Part shown: positions 47,722 through 57,762 of the stretch, piece by piece
Layout: each line of letters opens with the position of its first letter
Numbering within the stretch: position 1 is the first letter of the stretch
Assembly: GCA_963281155.1 (NCBI GenBank)
Contig: CAUJLY010000004.1
Coordinates: 5,208,001 to 5,272,000 of the forward strand
Length of the DNA: 64,000 nucleotides
Reading direction: 5' to 3'
DNA from: Rhabditophanes sp. KR3021
Lineage: Eukaryota; Nematoda; Chromadorea; Rhabditida; Alloionematidae
The notes under the pieces: generated by a model
Seen by the model: only the letters and a program-made list of their open reading frames with translations
Database searches by the model: none
Told to the model about the DNA's origin: nothing
Program-made: the position numbers and the translations under genes

Positions 47722-47928
47722 ATGCATGCTTGCGAAGGTTTCTTATTAGTATTATGCTGTTTGTTTATTCCATTTCTAGCAGTATTTTTTAGAACTGGCT
47801 GTTCTCTTCAATTTGGAATTAACATACTGTTGTGCATATTTTTCTATATACCAGGAATCATCCACGCTTTTTATATTTGTTTCTTTTCGGAACATCATCA
47901 TCATCACCACCATAGTGATCACTGTTGA
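47722..47928 (+). CDS. PMP3/UPF0057 small membrane proteolipid, copy 2 with His tail
   Basis: Single exon, 68 residues. CLFIPFLAVFF forms the first helix; NILLCIFFYIPGIIHAFYI is the diagnostic second helix of the PMP3 family, including P-G-I-I-H-A. The tail after it is SEHHHHHHHSDHC: seven consecutive His plus another His and Cys, which could bind metal. The protein lacks the introns of its neighbours. A TATA element is near 47659. Confidence 0.9.
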   Translation: MHACEGFLLVLCCLFIPFLAVFFRTGCSLQFGINILLCIFFYIPGIIHAFYICFFSEHHHHHHHSDHC

Positions 47929-48761
47929 AAGTTGTATTTTTTATGAATCTTATATTAAATAAATTTCTTTTATAAATTCTTGTGCACTCCAAACAAAAAA
48001 ATGTGGCATTAACACTAATTCTGATAATAGCTAATAATACACATTTAAAAATTATTTTTTTATAATTTGTAGAATAAAAATATATGTTAATAAAGGATAT
48101 ACATTCAAATAGTACATTAAATGAAATTGAATAATTATTACTTCTACTCAAAATGAATAATACACTGGCTTAAAGTAATAAGTTCATTACTTTGAAAGAA
48201 AACAAACACATAGTGCATTAATTCAAAAGGGAAACTAAGAATTATTACATTAACTTAAAAAAGAAATAAACAATTTCACCCAGCTTAGCATGTAAAAAAA
48301 TTTGAAACTTGGTTTTAAAGAAAACATACGTATTTTCACGAAAAGTACAAGAAGTCTTTGAATATTTTTATTGACATATGTAATTTGTTGGTATATTATA
48401 TAATTTTGTGGCATTGCAATGTAATCGAACTTTCAAATACTGAACAAATGCTGTATTAGGAAAGACTTCAATTTTTGGAATTTGATTATCAACAATTTGG
48501 TATGAATGATAGAATATCGTGATTGATAAGTATTCAGCCTAAAAAATGGTACATTTATCACCAGTATGATTCAGCTTAATCCATGCGTATCGTCGTCTTA
48601 TTAGATGGAAAGTTGACAAGTTAATATATGATTCACTACTATGGTTAAACAACGTTAGAGAAACATAGAACATGCATAGAACATAGCCAATAAAGCTAGT
48701 ATATATAGGCTGATATATCATTCAAAATTACTTCTGTCTGTTTTAAGCTCATTCTTCAAAT
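47929..48761. other. Spacer between PMP3 copies 2 and 3
   Basis: AT-rich spacer with a TATATATA element near 48701, about 60 bp before copy 3. No other supported feature. Confidence 0.4.
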
Positions 48762-49363
48762 ATGGCTCACCGAACCTGCGCTTATACGCTCTTATTAGCA
48801 ATTTTAAGTTTCTTTTTGCCACCTGTAGGTTTCTGATAATTATTTACATTAATCTGACCAATTATTGCAGATTGCAGTACTTTTAGAACGTGGCTGTGGC
48901 TGTTCATTGTTAATCAACATTATTCTATGCATCCTTGGTAATTACACAATTTCAGTCACTCAAGTGACCAAGTCGGTTTAAAAAACTTTGTCTTTATGTT
49001 TTTATTTAAAAAGTTTTAATTGGGAAGTAGCAAATTAAAATGATAATTAACAAACTCATTTAAAAACTATTAATCAACTGATTGATGCCAAATATAAACG
49101 GATGCATTGATAAAAAAGTACAAACGACTTATTGACAAAAAATATAAACCGACTTGTTGATAAAAATATAAACCGACCCATTGGTTAAGTCACTTGAGTT
49201 AATGACATTGTATAATAAATACTTAATAAATATTAATTTAATTTTAGGAATTATACCCGGAATAAGTAAGGTTTTTCGTTTTTATTCACTTTATTTATCC
49301 TTTTTAGTTCACGCTTTCTGGGCGAATTTCTGTAGCTATGACAGAGAATGCCATCATCATTAA
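48762..49363 (+). CDS. PMP3/UPF0057 small membrane proteolipid, copy 3 with His tail
   Basis: Four exons, 48762..48824, 48871..48937, 49248..49265 (18 nt) and 49308..49363, give 67 residues in frame. Helix 1 is FFLPPIAVLLERGCGC, with the family PP-x-AV; helix 2 is LLINIILCILGIIPGIIHAF, the PMP3 signature. The tail carries CSYDRECHHH, again His-rich. The 310-nt second intron is longer than the others. Three copies in 2.7 kb point to local duplication, with intron number differing between them. Confidence 0.88.
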
Positions 49364-50131
49364 TTGAAAAGCAATTTATTTTCTGTGCTTTGAAAATGCT
49401 TTAAAACGAAACCATTGTACTTAGATATGTATTATTGCTTTATTTTATATAAGATATGGTCATTTTTATGACTATTTTAATTAATAAAAGTGTAATCATA
49501 ATAATCAATATCTTTCCATGCAGTCAACTCTCGTTTACGTCTTATCTTTTGTGAAAACTTTTATTTGCTTAAGTGTATCACAAAATAAATTATATACCAT
49601 CAGGGAGAACAAAACAAATCCATTTCCTTGTTTACTTAAATGAAATGGTTAATCACAAAACAGACACATATTCTAGATGTAATATTTTGTAATACGACGT
49701 ATTAACTTTGTTTAATATCACGGGATTAAATTATGAATGCTTAATATTAATTTTCTGATATATCAAACCAAATTTAAAGTGATTAAAAATAGTACAACTT
49801 TGTGCGTTAAAACAAGGTAAGAGCACCGTCACAGTAAATGATGGAAATATACCATGCACTTTAGGAAAGTACACGTCTTTCTGAGAAAATAGACGATACG
49901 CAACATGCTACATCAAAGTAAATTATATCAAAGTGTGATGTTAAAGCATGTTGCACATTGGACGGAATTACAAAGTTATTCTTTTGCATATAGGGCTAAT
50001 TTTTCCTCAAGCCAATTTAATCAAAGAGTACGAAGTATAAAAAAGTGTCATTCAATTATTTGTTTTGTGGGAACCATTTGCATTTTATATTACTTATTTT
50101 TATTATTGCCTGTTTTGGAAAAGACCTGCAG
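49364..50131. other. Intergenic region
   Basis: AT-rich spacer. A frame at 49905..50165 is open on the plus strand but runs into the next gene in the wrong frame and has no recognisable domain. A good 3' acceptor (ACCTGCAG) abuts the next gene's ATG at 50132. Confidence 0.4.
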
Positions 50132-51452
50132 ATGGATGAACAGGAAAACTTACTCTCACGTATGAGATCAACTCATGCGGCAAGAAATATTACATTGGGC
50201 GAATTAATTAAGGATGTAAAGTATGTTTATTGATTTAAGAATTGATTTAATATTTGTAGACTTGACTGGAATGTTGATGTTTTTAAAACATGCGATAAAA
50301 TTAAGGCATATTCTGGAAGGGATATTCACACCATTGCCGCCTTTCTGAATGCAATTCCTGGAGTATCGTTAAAACCACTGGGGGCTTCTGATTATGGAAT
50401 TTCTTTTCAAAGATCACAAGAACAAGCACTTTTGATTAAAATGATTGGTATTTCTAAACCAAAGAAGTCTAGAAAGAAGAAAAAGCCAAGTGGTATGTCT
50501 TCCAATATGCCAATGTTTAACACGGTGAATTCAGGTCATTCTTACATGGCTCCACCTACAAACTTTCAGATATCCCCCCATATCTCATTGCCTCCAAAAA
50601 TATCTTCAGTTTCAAAAAAGAAAAAGATTTATACTTTTAATTATGCCTGTAAGGATAAGATTAATCAAGACTCTATTGTTTCTGCTACTTTTGCTCAAAA
50701 TAAAAAGTATTTGCAAAATGGCACAAAAAAATATATATTTGAAGATCAGATGAACAATTCGTGTACCGATTCAATGAACACTTCAAGCAAACATTCGATT
50801 AGCACTCGTTCCGAGGCATCGGTTAACAGCTCAACGGGTCGAACTTCATTTCATTTTACTACTCCTGATTCTTTTAAAGCTGTAAAGCCAATAAACACTA
50901 CAAAAACTGTGCCCAAAAAAGCTGTTAATATAAGTGCTGACAAGAAATATACTTTTGGTTACTCACTCCCTAAACCATTATCAACTACTTTTAAAAAAGA
51001 AATAGTTTATGGACAAAGAAAGGAATCTGAAATACAATCACCTGCTACAACCCTTCTTGATTCTACTGAGACTTCTAGAAAATCAAGTAAGCTTCATTCT
51101 GTAATGTTTATTTATAATATATTTAGTTGAGCCGGCAATTAATACAAACTGTCAGCCTCATTTCTTTACAGTTATTGGAGATTTTCAAATAAAAGTAGCT
51201 GCCACGTCGTTTTTGGATTCTCTTGTTGCCAGGAAAGTTGAAAAAGTGGAATTAATGAAAAATGGAAAAAGTGTTGAGGAAGTTTTAGCAGGAAAGCAAT
51301 TTAAAGAATTCAGATCATTATCAAATAATTTAACTAAAGAAAAGCCCATACCAACTTTCTTCGAGCACTATGACTATCAGCTAAAAATTTCAAGCAATAT
51401 CTCGAGGCAAGTTATGTTGCTCGCATCCAGATTTAATCTTTTGTCTTTTTAA
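50132..51452 (+). CDS. Unrecognised basic, Ser/Lys-rich protein
   Basis: Three exons, 50132..50220, 50260..51086 and 51127..51452, give 413 residues in frame. The first ~100 residues are helical (LLSRMRSTHAARNITLGELI, then DRDIHTIAAFLNAIPG-like sequence), followed by a basic run KKSRKKKKPS and a long low-complexity Ser/Thr/Lys linker with repeated KKYTFGYS / KIYTFNYA-like units. The last ~110 residues look folded (PHFFTVIGDFQIKVAATSFL ... YDYQLKISSNISRQVMLLAS). No signal peptide or membrane helix. Start chosen because the ATG directly follows a strong acceptor, suggesting SL trans-splicing. A nuclear or cytoskeletal role would be guesswork. Confidence 0.65.
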
Positions 51453-51942
51453 TATATTAAATTATTCCTTTATTTTAATAAATTCATTCTTTTAAAATCA
51501 CTTATTAACTGAAACTAAATAATTTCGAATAACATCTATATTTAGTAACAAAATATAAAGCAACGCTAAATTATACTGTTTGTTTACTTATCTAAAGTGA
51601 AACCAGTCATTTGATCTAAATAATGGATCTAATCCAATATACCCAGCTGAGATAGAATACATGATGGAGATACAGCCTCTATAATCATGATCACGTATCA
51701 ATTCAATTAGAGGGTCAAGATATTATTTTTTGAAAGAAGTGATTTAGTCTAAATTGCATATAAAACAGTTTACCTTAATCTTTTCAAAAGAAATTATTCG
51801 CCATCTTGTTTGTTAAAATAATTGACTAGGGCATACATTTTCAATATTTGTATTATTATAAAAGTGTTTATCAAATATTTTAAATCGTGAGATTAACAAT
51901 ATTTAGAACTTTCCATTTTAAACATTTTCTATTACAATTTTA
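51453..51942. other. Intergenic spacer
   Basis: AT-rich; no supported feature. Possibly holds the promoter of the Ground-like protein gene. Confidence 0.4.
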
Positions 51943-53343
51943 ATGATTTTACCTATATTGTTTGTCATTGCTACCACTATTTCAGGAGAAAGCTCCCAAA
52001 AATTAAAAACAGAGTTACTAAAGAGTTTAAACCATTTTAGCAACAATGAAGGCGAGCAATTAGAAATATTAAGTGCTAGTCCTCACAGTTTGCCCGCCAA
52101 AGATAATTCTGTATCCTCTCCGATAGGACAAATTAAAATATTCAAAAGAACAAAACATTCCCACGAAGATCAAAGTAATCGTATTAAACTAAAGCAACTT
52201 GCGAGATTCGACTCCATACCAGAATTGCATAAGATACGTGACTTGAGGCAAAACTTTTACCAAAACTACAAGTCAAATTCTGATTTTTTTAAACCACATT
52301 ATTCTCTGAATCAGGATCCTTTGAGGAGTCCAATAATTAAGGAATTCGGCAAGGACACTAATGGCAGAACAATTAGGTAAACAGGTTCTTAAATACATAA
52401 CATTATTTGGTTTAGATTATTTGGTGTGGAATCTAGTGGATATCGTTTTAACCAATCCTCATTGCCATTAACACCAGTTCAAAATTATTTGTCTCCTCAA
52501 TATCCAACATTATCACCTATTGCTGGGGACAAAGTTTATGAAGACAATTATGGAAACAGTTATTTATCGCCGATGACAAGTAACAACAACTATGATCCGA
52601 CTCCTATTGTCAGGGAAAAAGCAGTTTATGACAATCAACGGCCATCATATTCTCAGCAAGCTCATTATAACTCAATTCCATCCAACACATATTCATCATA
52701 TACAACACCAACTCCACAGTTGTTTCAACCACAAACTATACCACCATATACGATAACACAGCCTCCCTACATAAATTACTACACAACTGAAGCTCCTAAA
52801 TTAAACTATTATGAACCACAAGTATATTCACAAGTTGAGAATAAAGTATATAATTCTGCTTGTCCTAGTGGAACAAAACCGTCTTATTCGACACCAGGAG
52901 CTTGCGAACGAATTCTTGAAGAAACTCCTTCTTATGTTCCGCAAGAAATTGGAGTTCCTGAAGTGACGGCAGAAGATATAAATGGAGCTAGACATACAGA
53001 AAGTATTGAAAAATGCAATAGTCCAAGACTTCAAAAATTAATCGAAGAATCCATTATAACGAATAATGCCGACAAATCTAAGAGAGCTGTTCAGGATAGA
53101 CTTGAACAAGAATTTGGTGTTTACTTTAATGTCATTTGTGGAACAGGCTTTTTTAGTTACATAGCACATACAGATGAATTTTGTCAAATAAGTGGAGGTA
53201 ATGTTAATTGCTATGCATTTGCACCAGCTTGTTCACCACCTCCAAATGCACAAAGAATGCAACAATCAATGTCGTCTTATCCAGGAATGTTTCCTACAAA
53301 AAATAAACGATCACATAGAAAGATTCTTCTAAATTTTAATTAA
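51943..53343 (+). CDS. Ground-like domain secreted protein
   Basis: Two exons, 51943..52376 and 52416..53343, give 453 residues. The N-terminal signal peptide is MILPILFVIATTISG. A long low-complexity region rich in Tyr, Pro, Ser, Thr and Gln follows (about 150-310). The C-terminal domain (about 345-425) is a Ground-like domain: EKCNSPRLQKLIEESI, KRAVQDRLEQEFGVYFNVIC, then FFSYIAHTDEFCQ, and VNCYAFAPAC, with the conserved Cys spacing. The family relates to Ground/Hedgehog-related extracellular proteins of nematodes and is expected in the cuticle or extracellular matrix. Its gene ends only 89 bp from the convergent lipase gene. Confidence 0.92.
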
Positions 53344-53432
53344 TTTTGTAAATAGTGGTAAAAATCATTTTTATTTAGTAAATCGTATTTACATCTGCTT
53401 TTAAGTAGTTTTTGAATTGATAAAAATTGTAT

Positions 53433-55618
53433 TCATTGAAATGTATGTGTTATCATTTGATATTGAGTTTCAGCAGTATCGTCCTTTGTTTTCTCATGCG
53501 TCAATCCGCTCAAAACGTTGGTTATGCTGTTAGGAATTTGACAAGTGTGCTGGCCCCAAACTTTTGTCGAATATTGAATTACTTCATCTGATGTTGACCA
53601 TTGTGAATAAACGGTCGTTCCCTCAGGTTGAGTATCACGATTAAGTTGAGTCAAAAAAGAACTATAAGTTTCACTTGTACATCCTAGATCGATGCCGCAT
53701 GCAAAATTAAACCCGCAGAAATCACCAGGCCATAATCCGCTCTAATTAATAAGTATTTACTATTTTACAATTAAACTTACAACTTGGTTACAAGTTGCAG
53801 CTTCATCGGCAAATACTCCTTGGCAATTGCAAAGCCCGTAATTTGCTCCGCTAATTCCTATACAAGTATAAACAAATGATGAGTTTTTTAAACACCCCAC
53901 TTTTAGCGTCTTTTTAAGTCACATGTGTTTGATCAAGAAGATTATGATTTAAACCAAAGTTTAAATTATTTTAATTTTTTGGCGCAATATCATGTCTAAG
54001 GAAGGAGTCATCTCAAACTGCTCCTTCTTCTCGAATTAAAAAGCCAGGGATAGAAGTAATTTACCTTTCGGGTAATGATGAAGAGTCTGAAAGGTTGATG
54101 AAAACGTCAAAGAAGAAAGTATAGTGAGCAATGATGATTCGGATGAAGATGAGAAGGAAGAGGTGCACGGCAATTTAGAGGATGACATGGAACCTGATGA
54201 AGGTTCTTTTGAAATGCTCAAATTAAATGATGGATCATCAATGAAATCTAGTCAATCCGATTCTACTTTTTATGACAAGAAACTGACTCGCAAACCATGC
54301 ATAACGTAATAATAAAGAAGTAGATGTTCGACAATAAACATCTAATTGCAGGTAATTCTTGTTTCTATCAATAACCTCTCATTATTTTAGGCGACATAAA
54401 TTGGTTTGATGAGTCTAAAAGAGGAAACACTGACTACCACAAGAGTTATCTCAAAATCTTAAAGACATGCCAGGTGTGTACACAAGTATTGTGAATCTAA
54501 TCCAACCAGAAAATTCTAAGAAGATTTGGGCAAAAATAAGATTAGTTATAATAGTGAAATTGAGATTATTTTTCCTGCAGTGCTCCCAATTGTCAATGTA
54601 AAGGACATTTGTACAAATCGTCTCTTGCTAATAAATTAGCCAATTTTGGAGGAGAGAACAAAATACAGATACGAAGACAATCATGACAGACGTTCTCAGA
54701 AGATGGACTCCTGGGTTTGGAAAATGAAGAGGTCTTGAAAGAATTCTATGGTAAAGGTACCCATATTAGTACAGAAAACAAATTTTAAAATAACTTTCTA
54801 GTTAGATATTATTGTTTTTAAATAAAATTACTTACCAATAAAGACATCAACAGACGAACCGAGAGAGTTTCCCAAATCACACGATGAAATAGAATTTTCA
54901 TAGAGAATGCCACCTTTAATGGCTTTTCTTCCTAAAGTAAAATTTTCGGTTATTATCCAAACAAAAAATAAAACGATTGAATTTGATTAATAAAGACGTC
55001 TAACCATCACTAAGAATTAAAACTAGCAAAAATATTGAAATAACTGTTTTGTGACAAATTACCTAAAGTGACTCCCATACTGTGAGTTATGACACTAATT
55101 TTTGGCGCCCCAGTGTATGCCAAAACTGCTTCCACAAATTTGCGAAGTCTAGTGACAGTTTTGCAATCATGAACTTTCAAAGCGGCTGTCAATGCATCAC
55201 GGTCACCCCATGTCACTGCGTACAATTCAGAAGTAGAGTAGCCTTTACTGAGAAAATGTGTAATGGTGCTTGTCCAACCCCCATTTGCTGGAGCATAAGT
55301 ATTCAAAGCTCCGTCACTGTTGCCTAGATATAATATAAATTGAATAATTTTAGAAAAGTAAATATTAAGAATAAATGTTATCTCTTTTATTGACTCACCG
55401 TGAATAAAAACTACTGGAGTATTCTTTAATTTATCATTCGAAGCTTTTCCTCCATAAGAAGCATACTTGCCCATATCCAAATTTGGGAAGTTGTATTGTC
55501 CGTACCCATTACTTGTCAACCAAGACTGAAAATCTTGAGTAAATGGTCCTGCTAGTCTATCTTGACCATAGCACACAGATGATAGAAATAAAACAATTGT
55601 TAAAATATTGAAAATCAT
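53433..55618 (-). CDS. Secreted class 2 lipase (lips family)
   Basis: Secreted triacylglycerol-lipase-like alpha/beta hydrolase. Five exons in phase: 55399..55618, 55063..55323, 54836..54931, 53781..53857 and 53433..53741; 320 residues. A signal peptide (MIFNILTIVLFLSSVCYG) is cut near residue 18. Motifs in order: PVVFIHGNSDGA (oxyanion region), GYSTSELYAVTWGD, the nucleophile elbow THSMGVTLGRKAI, GLCNCQGV, and the probable catalytic Asp and His in STSDEVI and SGLTHEKT. Many Cys suggest disulfides. The third intron (978 nt) contains an antisense coding relic; other introns are 39-131 nt. Confidence 0.9.
54000..54760 (+). pseudogene. Antisense coding relic in lipase intron 3, acidic SIM-like N-terminus
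   Basis: Plus-strand frames, broken by frameshifts, read PGIEVIYLSGNDEESE, then an acidic block (NDDSDEDEKEEV), SFEMLKLNDGSSM, DINWFDESKRGNTDYHKSYL and, further on, CSAPNCQCKGHLYKSSLANK. The EVIYLS-acidic motif parallels PEVICISDDEEES of the nested gene in AP-3 delta intron 6, and the Cys-rich segment could be the remains of a zinc finger. No GIY-YIG signature is preserved. It is antisense to the host in a 978-nt intron, so I group it tentatively with the other nested relics. Confidence 0.4.
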
Positions 55619-56070
55619 ATTTGCATAATGTGAGCTTTCAGAAAATGTAATCTTTTATATAAAACTTGCTAACAGTTAGAACATGGGTCCGAAACTGATA
55701 CAAATCAACTAATCAACCGGATTATTCTTATGTTTCATGCTGGTGATAAGGAAACTTATACTTTTTGTGCTTTCTGTTGCTTATATTCCATAATCATGTG
55801 AAGTATGTGTGCAGATTATTTAAAAGTACAATAATTAAAAATCATTTATAATCATCATAAAATTATATTTGAAAAAAACGCAAAGTATGTACCTAAAAAC
55901 AAATGTATACCCAAAGTATTTTCAATGGAACTTCTTACTACGCAAAGTATATGGAGTATTATAAGACAAAAATTTATCACTAAATATTAAATCTTTACTT
56001 TAAATTTTAGTTTACAGAATATTATAGTCAAAAATGTGATTATTAAATGCATATCATGCAAAAATTATGA
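55619..56070. other. Intergenic spacer
   Basis: Upstream region of the lipase gene; AT-rich, nothing else supported. Confidence 0.4.
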
Positions 56071-57010
56071 TTAATCCTTAGAAGGCATAGCCTTAAGTTT
56101 CTCTAAGGCAGACTTTTCAAGATGTTTTCGATCATCAGGATGAGTTATTTGAATTAGTTCAAAGACACGTTGTCTTATATTCTTGCCAAACAAATCGGCA
56201 ATACCACATTCTGCGACTACATATTTCGTGGCAACACCACTACCTTCTCTGATAACTGGCACATTTCTGTTTGGATTCCAAGATTCTGATGTGCAGTCAA
56301 ATAATTACAAGCTGCATCCGGATTGAACCAATGCCTAATGTTGCACCATCGCCAACCAAATTTTTGGCAATTCGCTTTCCAATTTTTGCTTCAGGTACTT
56401 TGGAATCAAAGGTGGATTTAGGTATAGCTTTCAAGACGAAAAACCATCACACACTGATGCTTCAAAATGTGAAATATGAATAAGGCCGTCACCACTGAGT
56501 CTGGGTAGTTTATCCGAAACCAGACCAATAATTTTCTTAAAATGTTGTAAGCCGTTGTACAAGCAGTCATTGACATTCATATAAAACCGTGTGCGTCTGG
56601 TGGAGAAACTGAAACAAATGAAACGTTGAATGGAGAATCCATTTGTGAAAGCATTTAAGACATTTGCGAAAAATACATGGGAGCATAGTCAGATTTCCCT
56701 GTTGACATTTTCTGAAATTTCCACAAATAAAAAGAAAATTACTTCTTATTTTGTCCATGATAATAATTCAAAACTTTGTGTAATTATAGGTTGAAAACTT
56801 GCCATAATATTTCGAATCCACCCATGGAACATTTGCAATTGCAATAGTGTGGGAAATAGATAGTTTATCCAATTTTGTTCATAAATTCTTTTTACAAGGC
56901 TATCCACAATGAAACTGGGCTGTTAACCGCTTCTTGAATAAGCATTTTATCTCCATTTTTAACATGAGACAATGCTTGTTCGTAATTATATAACATATTT
57001 GTTAACTTTT
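56071..57010 (-). pseudogene. Decayed acetyl-CoA hydrolase / 4-hydroxybutyrate CoA-transferase gene
   Basis: Pieces of this family follow one another on the minus strand in the right order but different frames: YEQALSHVKNGDKMLIQ, FVSVSPPDAHGF, HFKKIIGLVSDKLPRLSGDG with IHISHFEAS, STFDSKVPEAKIGKRIAKNL with VGDGATLGIGSI, HQNLGIQTEM, and finally MPVIREGSGVATKYVVAECG...DDRKHLEKSALEKL to a stop. There are several in-frame stops and frameshifts. About 100 residues of the middle, including the region around the catalytic Glu, appear deleted between the HQNLG and ATKYVV parts. The enzyme moves CoA between acyl groups in mitochondria. This copy cannot encode it; an intact copy may exist elsewhere. Confidence 0.8.
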
Positions 57011-57762
57011 GTTACTGATAATGGAATCTTCAAGTGCAAATTTTGCCTCCTTGTCTGACAGCATTAAAATAGTTTCTTTGTCCAATTATCATTTAAATTT
57101 AAATGCTTATTGCTAGCATGTAATTAATCAGTTTTTATTCATTCATATGAATTGCCCGAACATAATTTTGATAGGGAAAAACATGTTGTCTAATTCGCCA
57201 TCATTCCGTAAATTGAACGTAAACATAATGAATGAGTAATCACTATTTACGGAATCGACAATCTGTTCTTCTACAAAATTGATAGACTGTTCTGCTTTCA
57301 ACTGGAATATGTTATAGTCATTGGTATATCGTTAGTTAGTGTAAATTTTGTTGATCAACACACAGAATATTGTTTTACATTTATGACATTGCCTTAAATC
57401 ATTTAAATGGTCCTCACATATTCTGCAAATATAAAATTATGATCTATAAGATATATAAGTGTCATAAAGTTATTATCTTTTGATGACTACAGAAGCAAAG
57501 TTGAAAAAGATATTAACTTTACATCAAAACATTTTTCTTTTGGTTCTTTTAGTTATAATTATATGCGTAACTAATTATGAGATTGCATTAATCTCAAATA
57601 ATTATCTTATTTTTGATGTTTGTAATATTCTAAACTCGTTTGCGGTAAAAACTCATACTATTGTAATAATGTTGTTGTCTATTTTACTATGACTGTTCAA
57701 TCGATTTGTGACCATCCCCAAACTATCTTCTTTAGTTACTTTTATTTTCAAGGTTCGTAAAA
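57011..57762. other. Intergenic region upstream of ARP2
   Basis: AT-rich. A 70-codon hydrophobic frame at 57480 lacks any supporting feature. The right end must contain the ARP2 promoter. Confidence 0.4.

Noticed and set aside
49905..50165. 86-codon plus-strand frame with a hydrophobic stretch
   Set aside because: Overlaps the better-supported gene start at 50132 in another frame and shows no family resemblance.
57480..57692. 70-codon hydrophobic plus-strand frame
   Set aside because: AT-rich DNA readily yields Ile/Leu/Asn frames; no other support.
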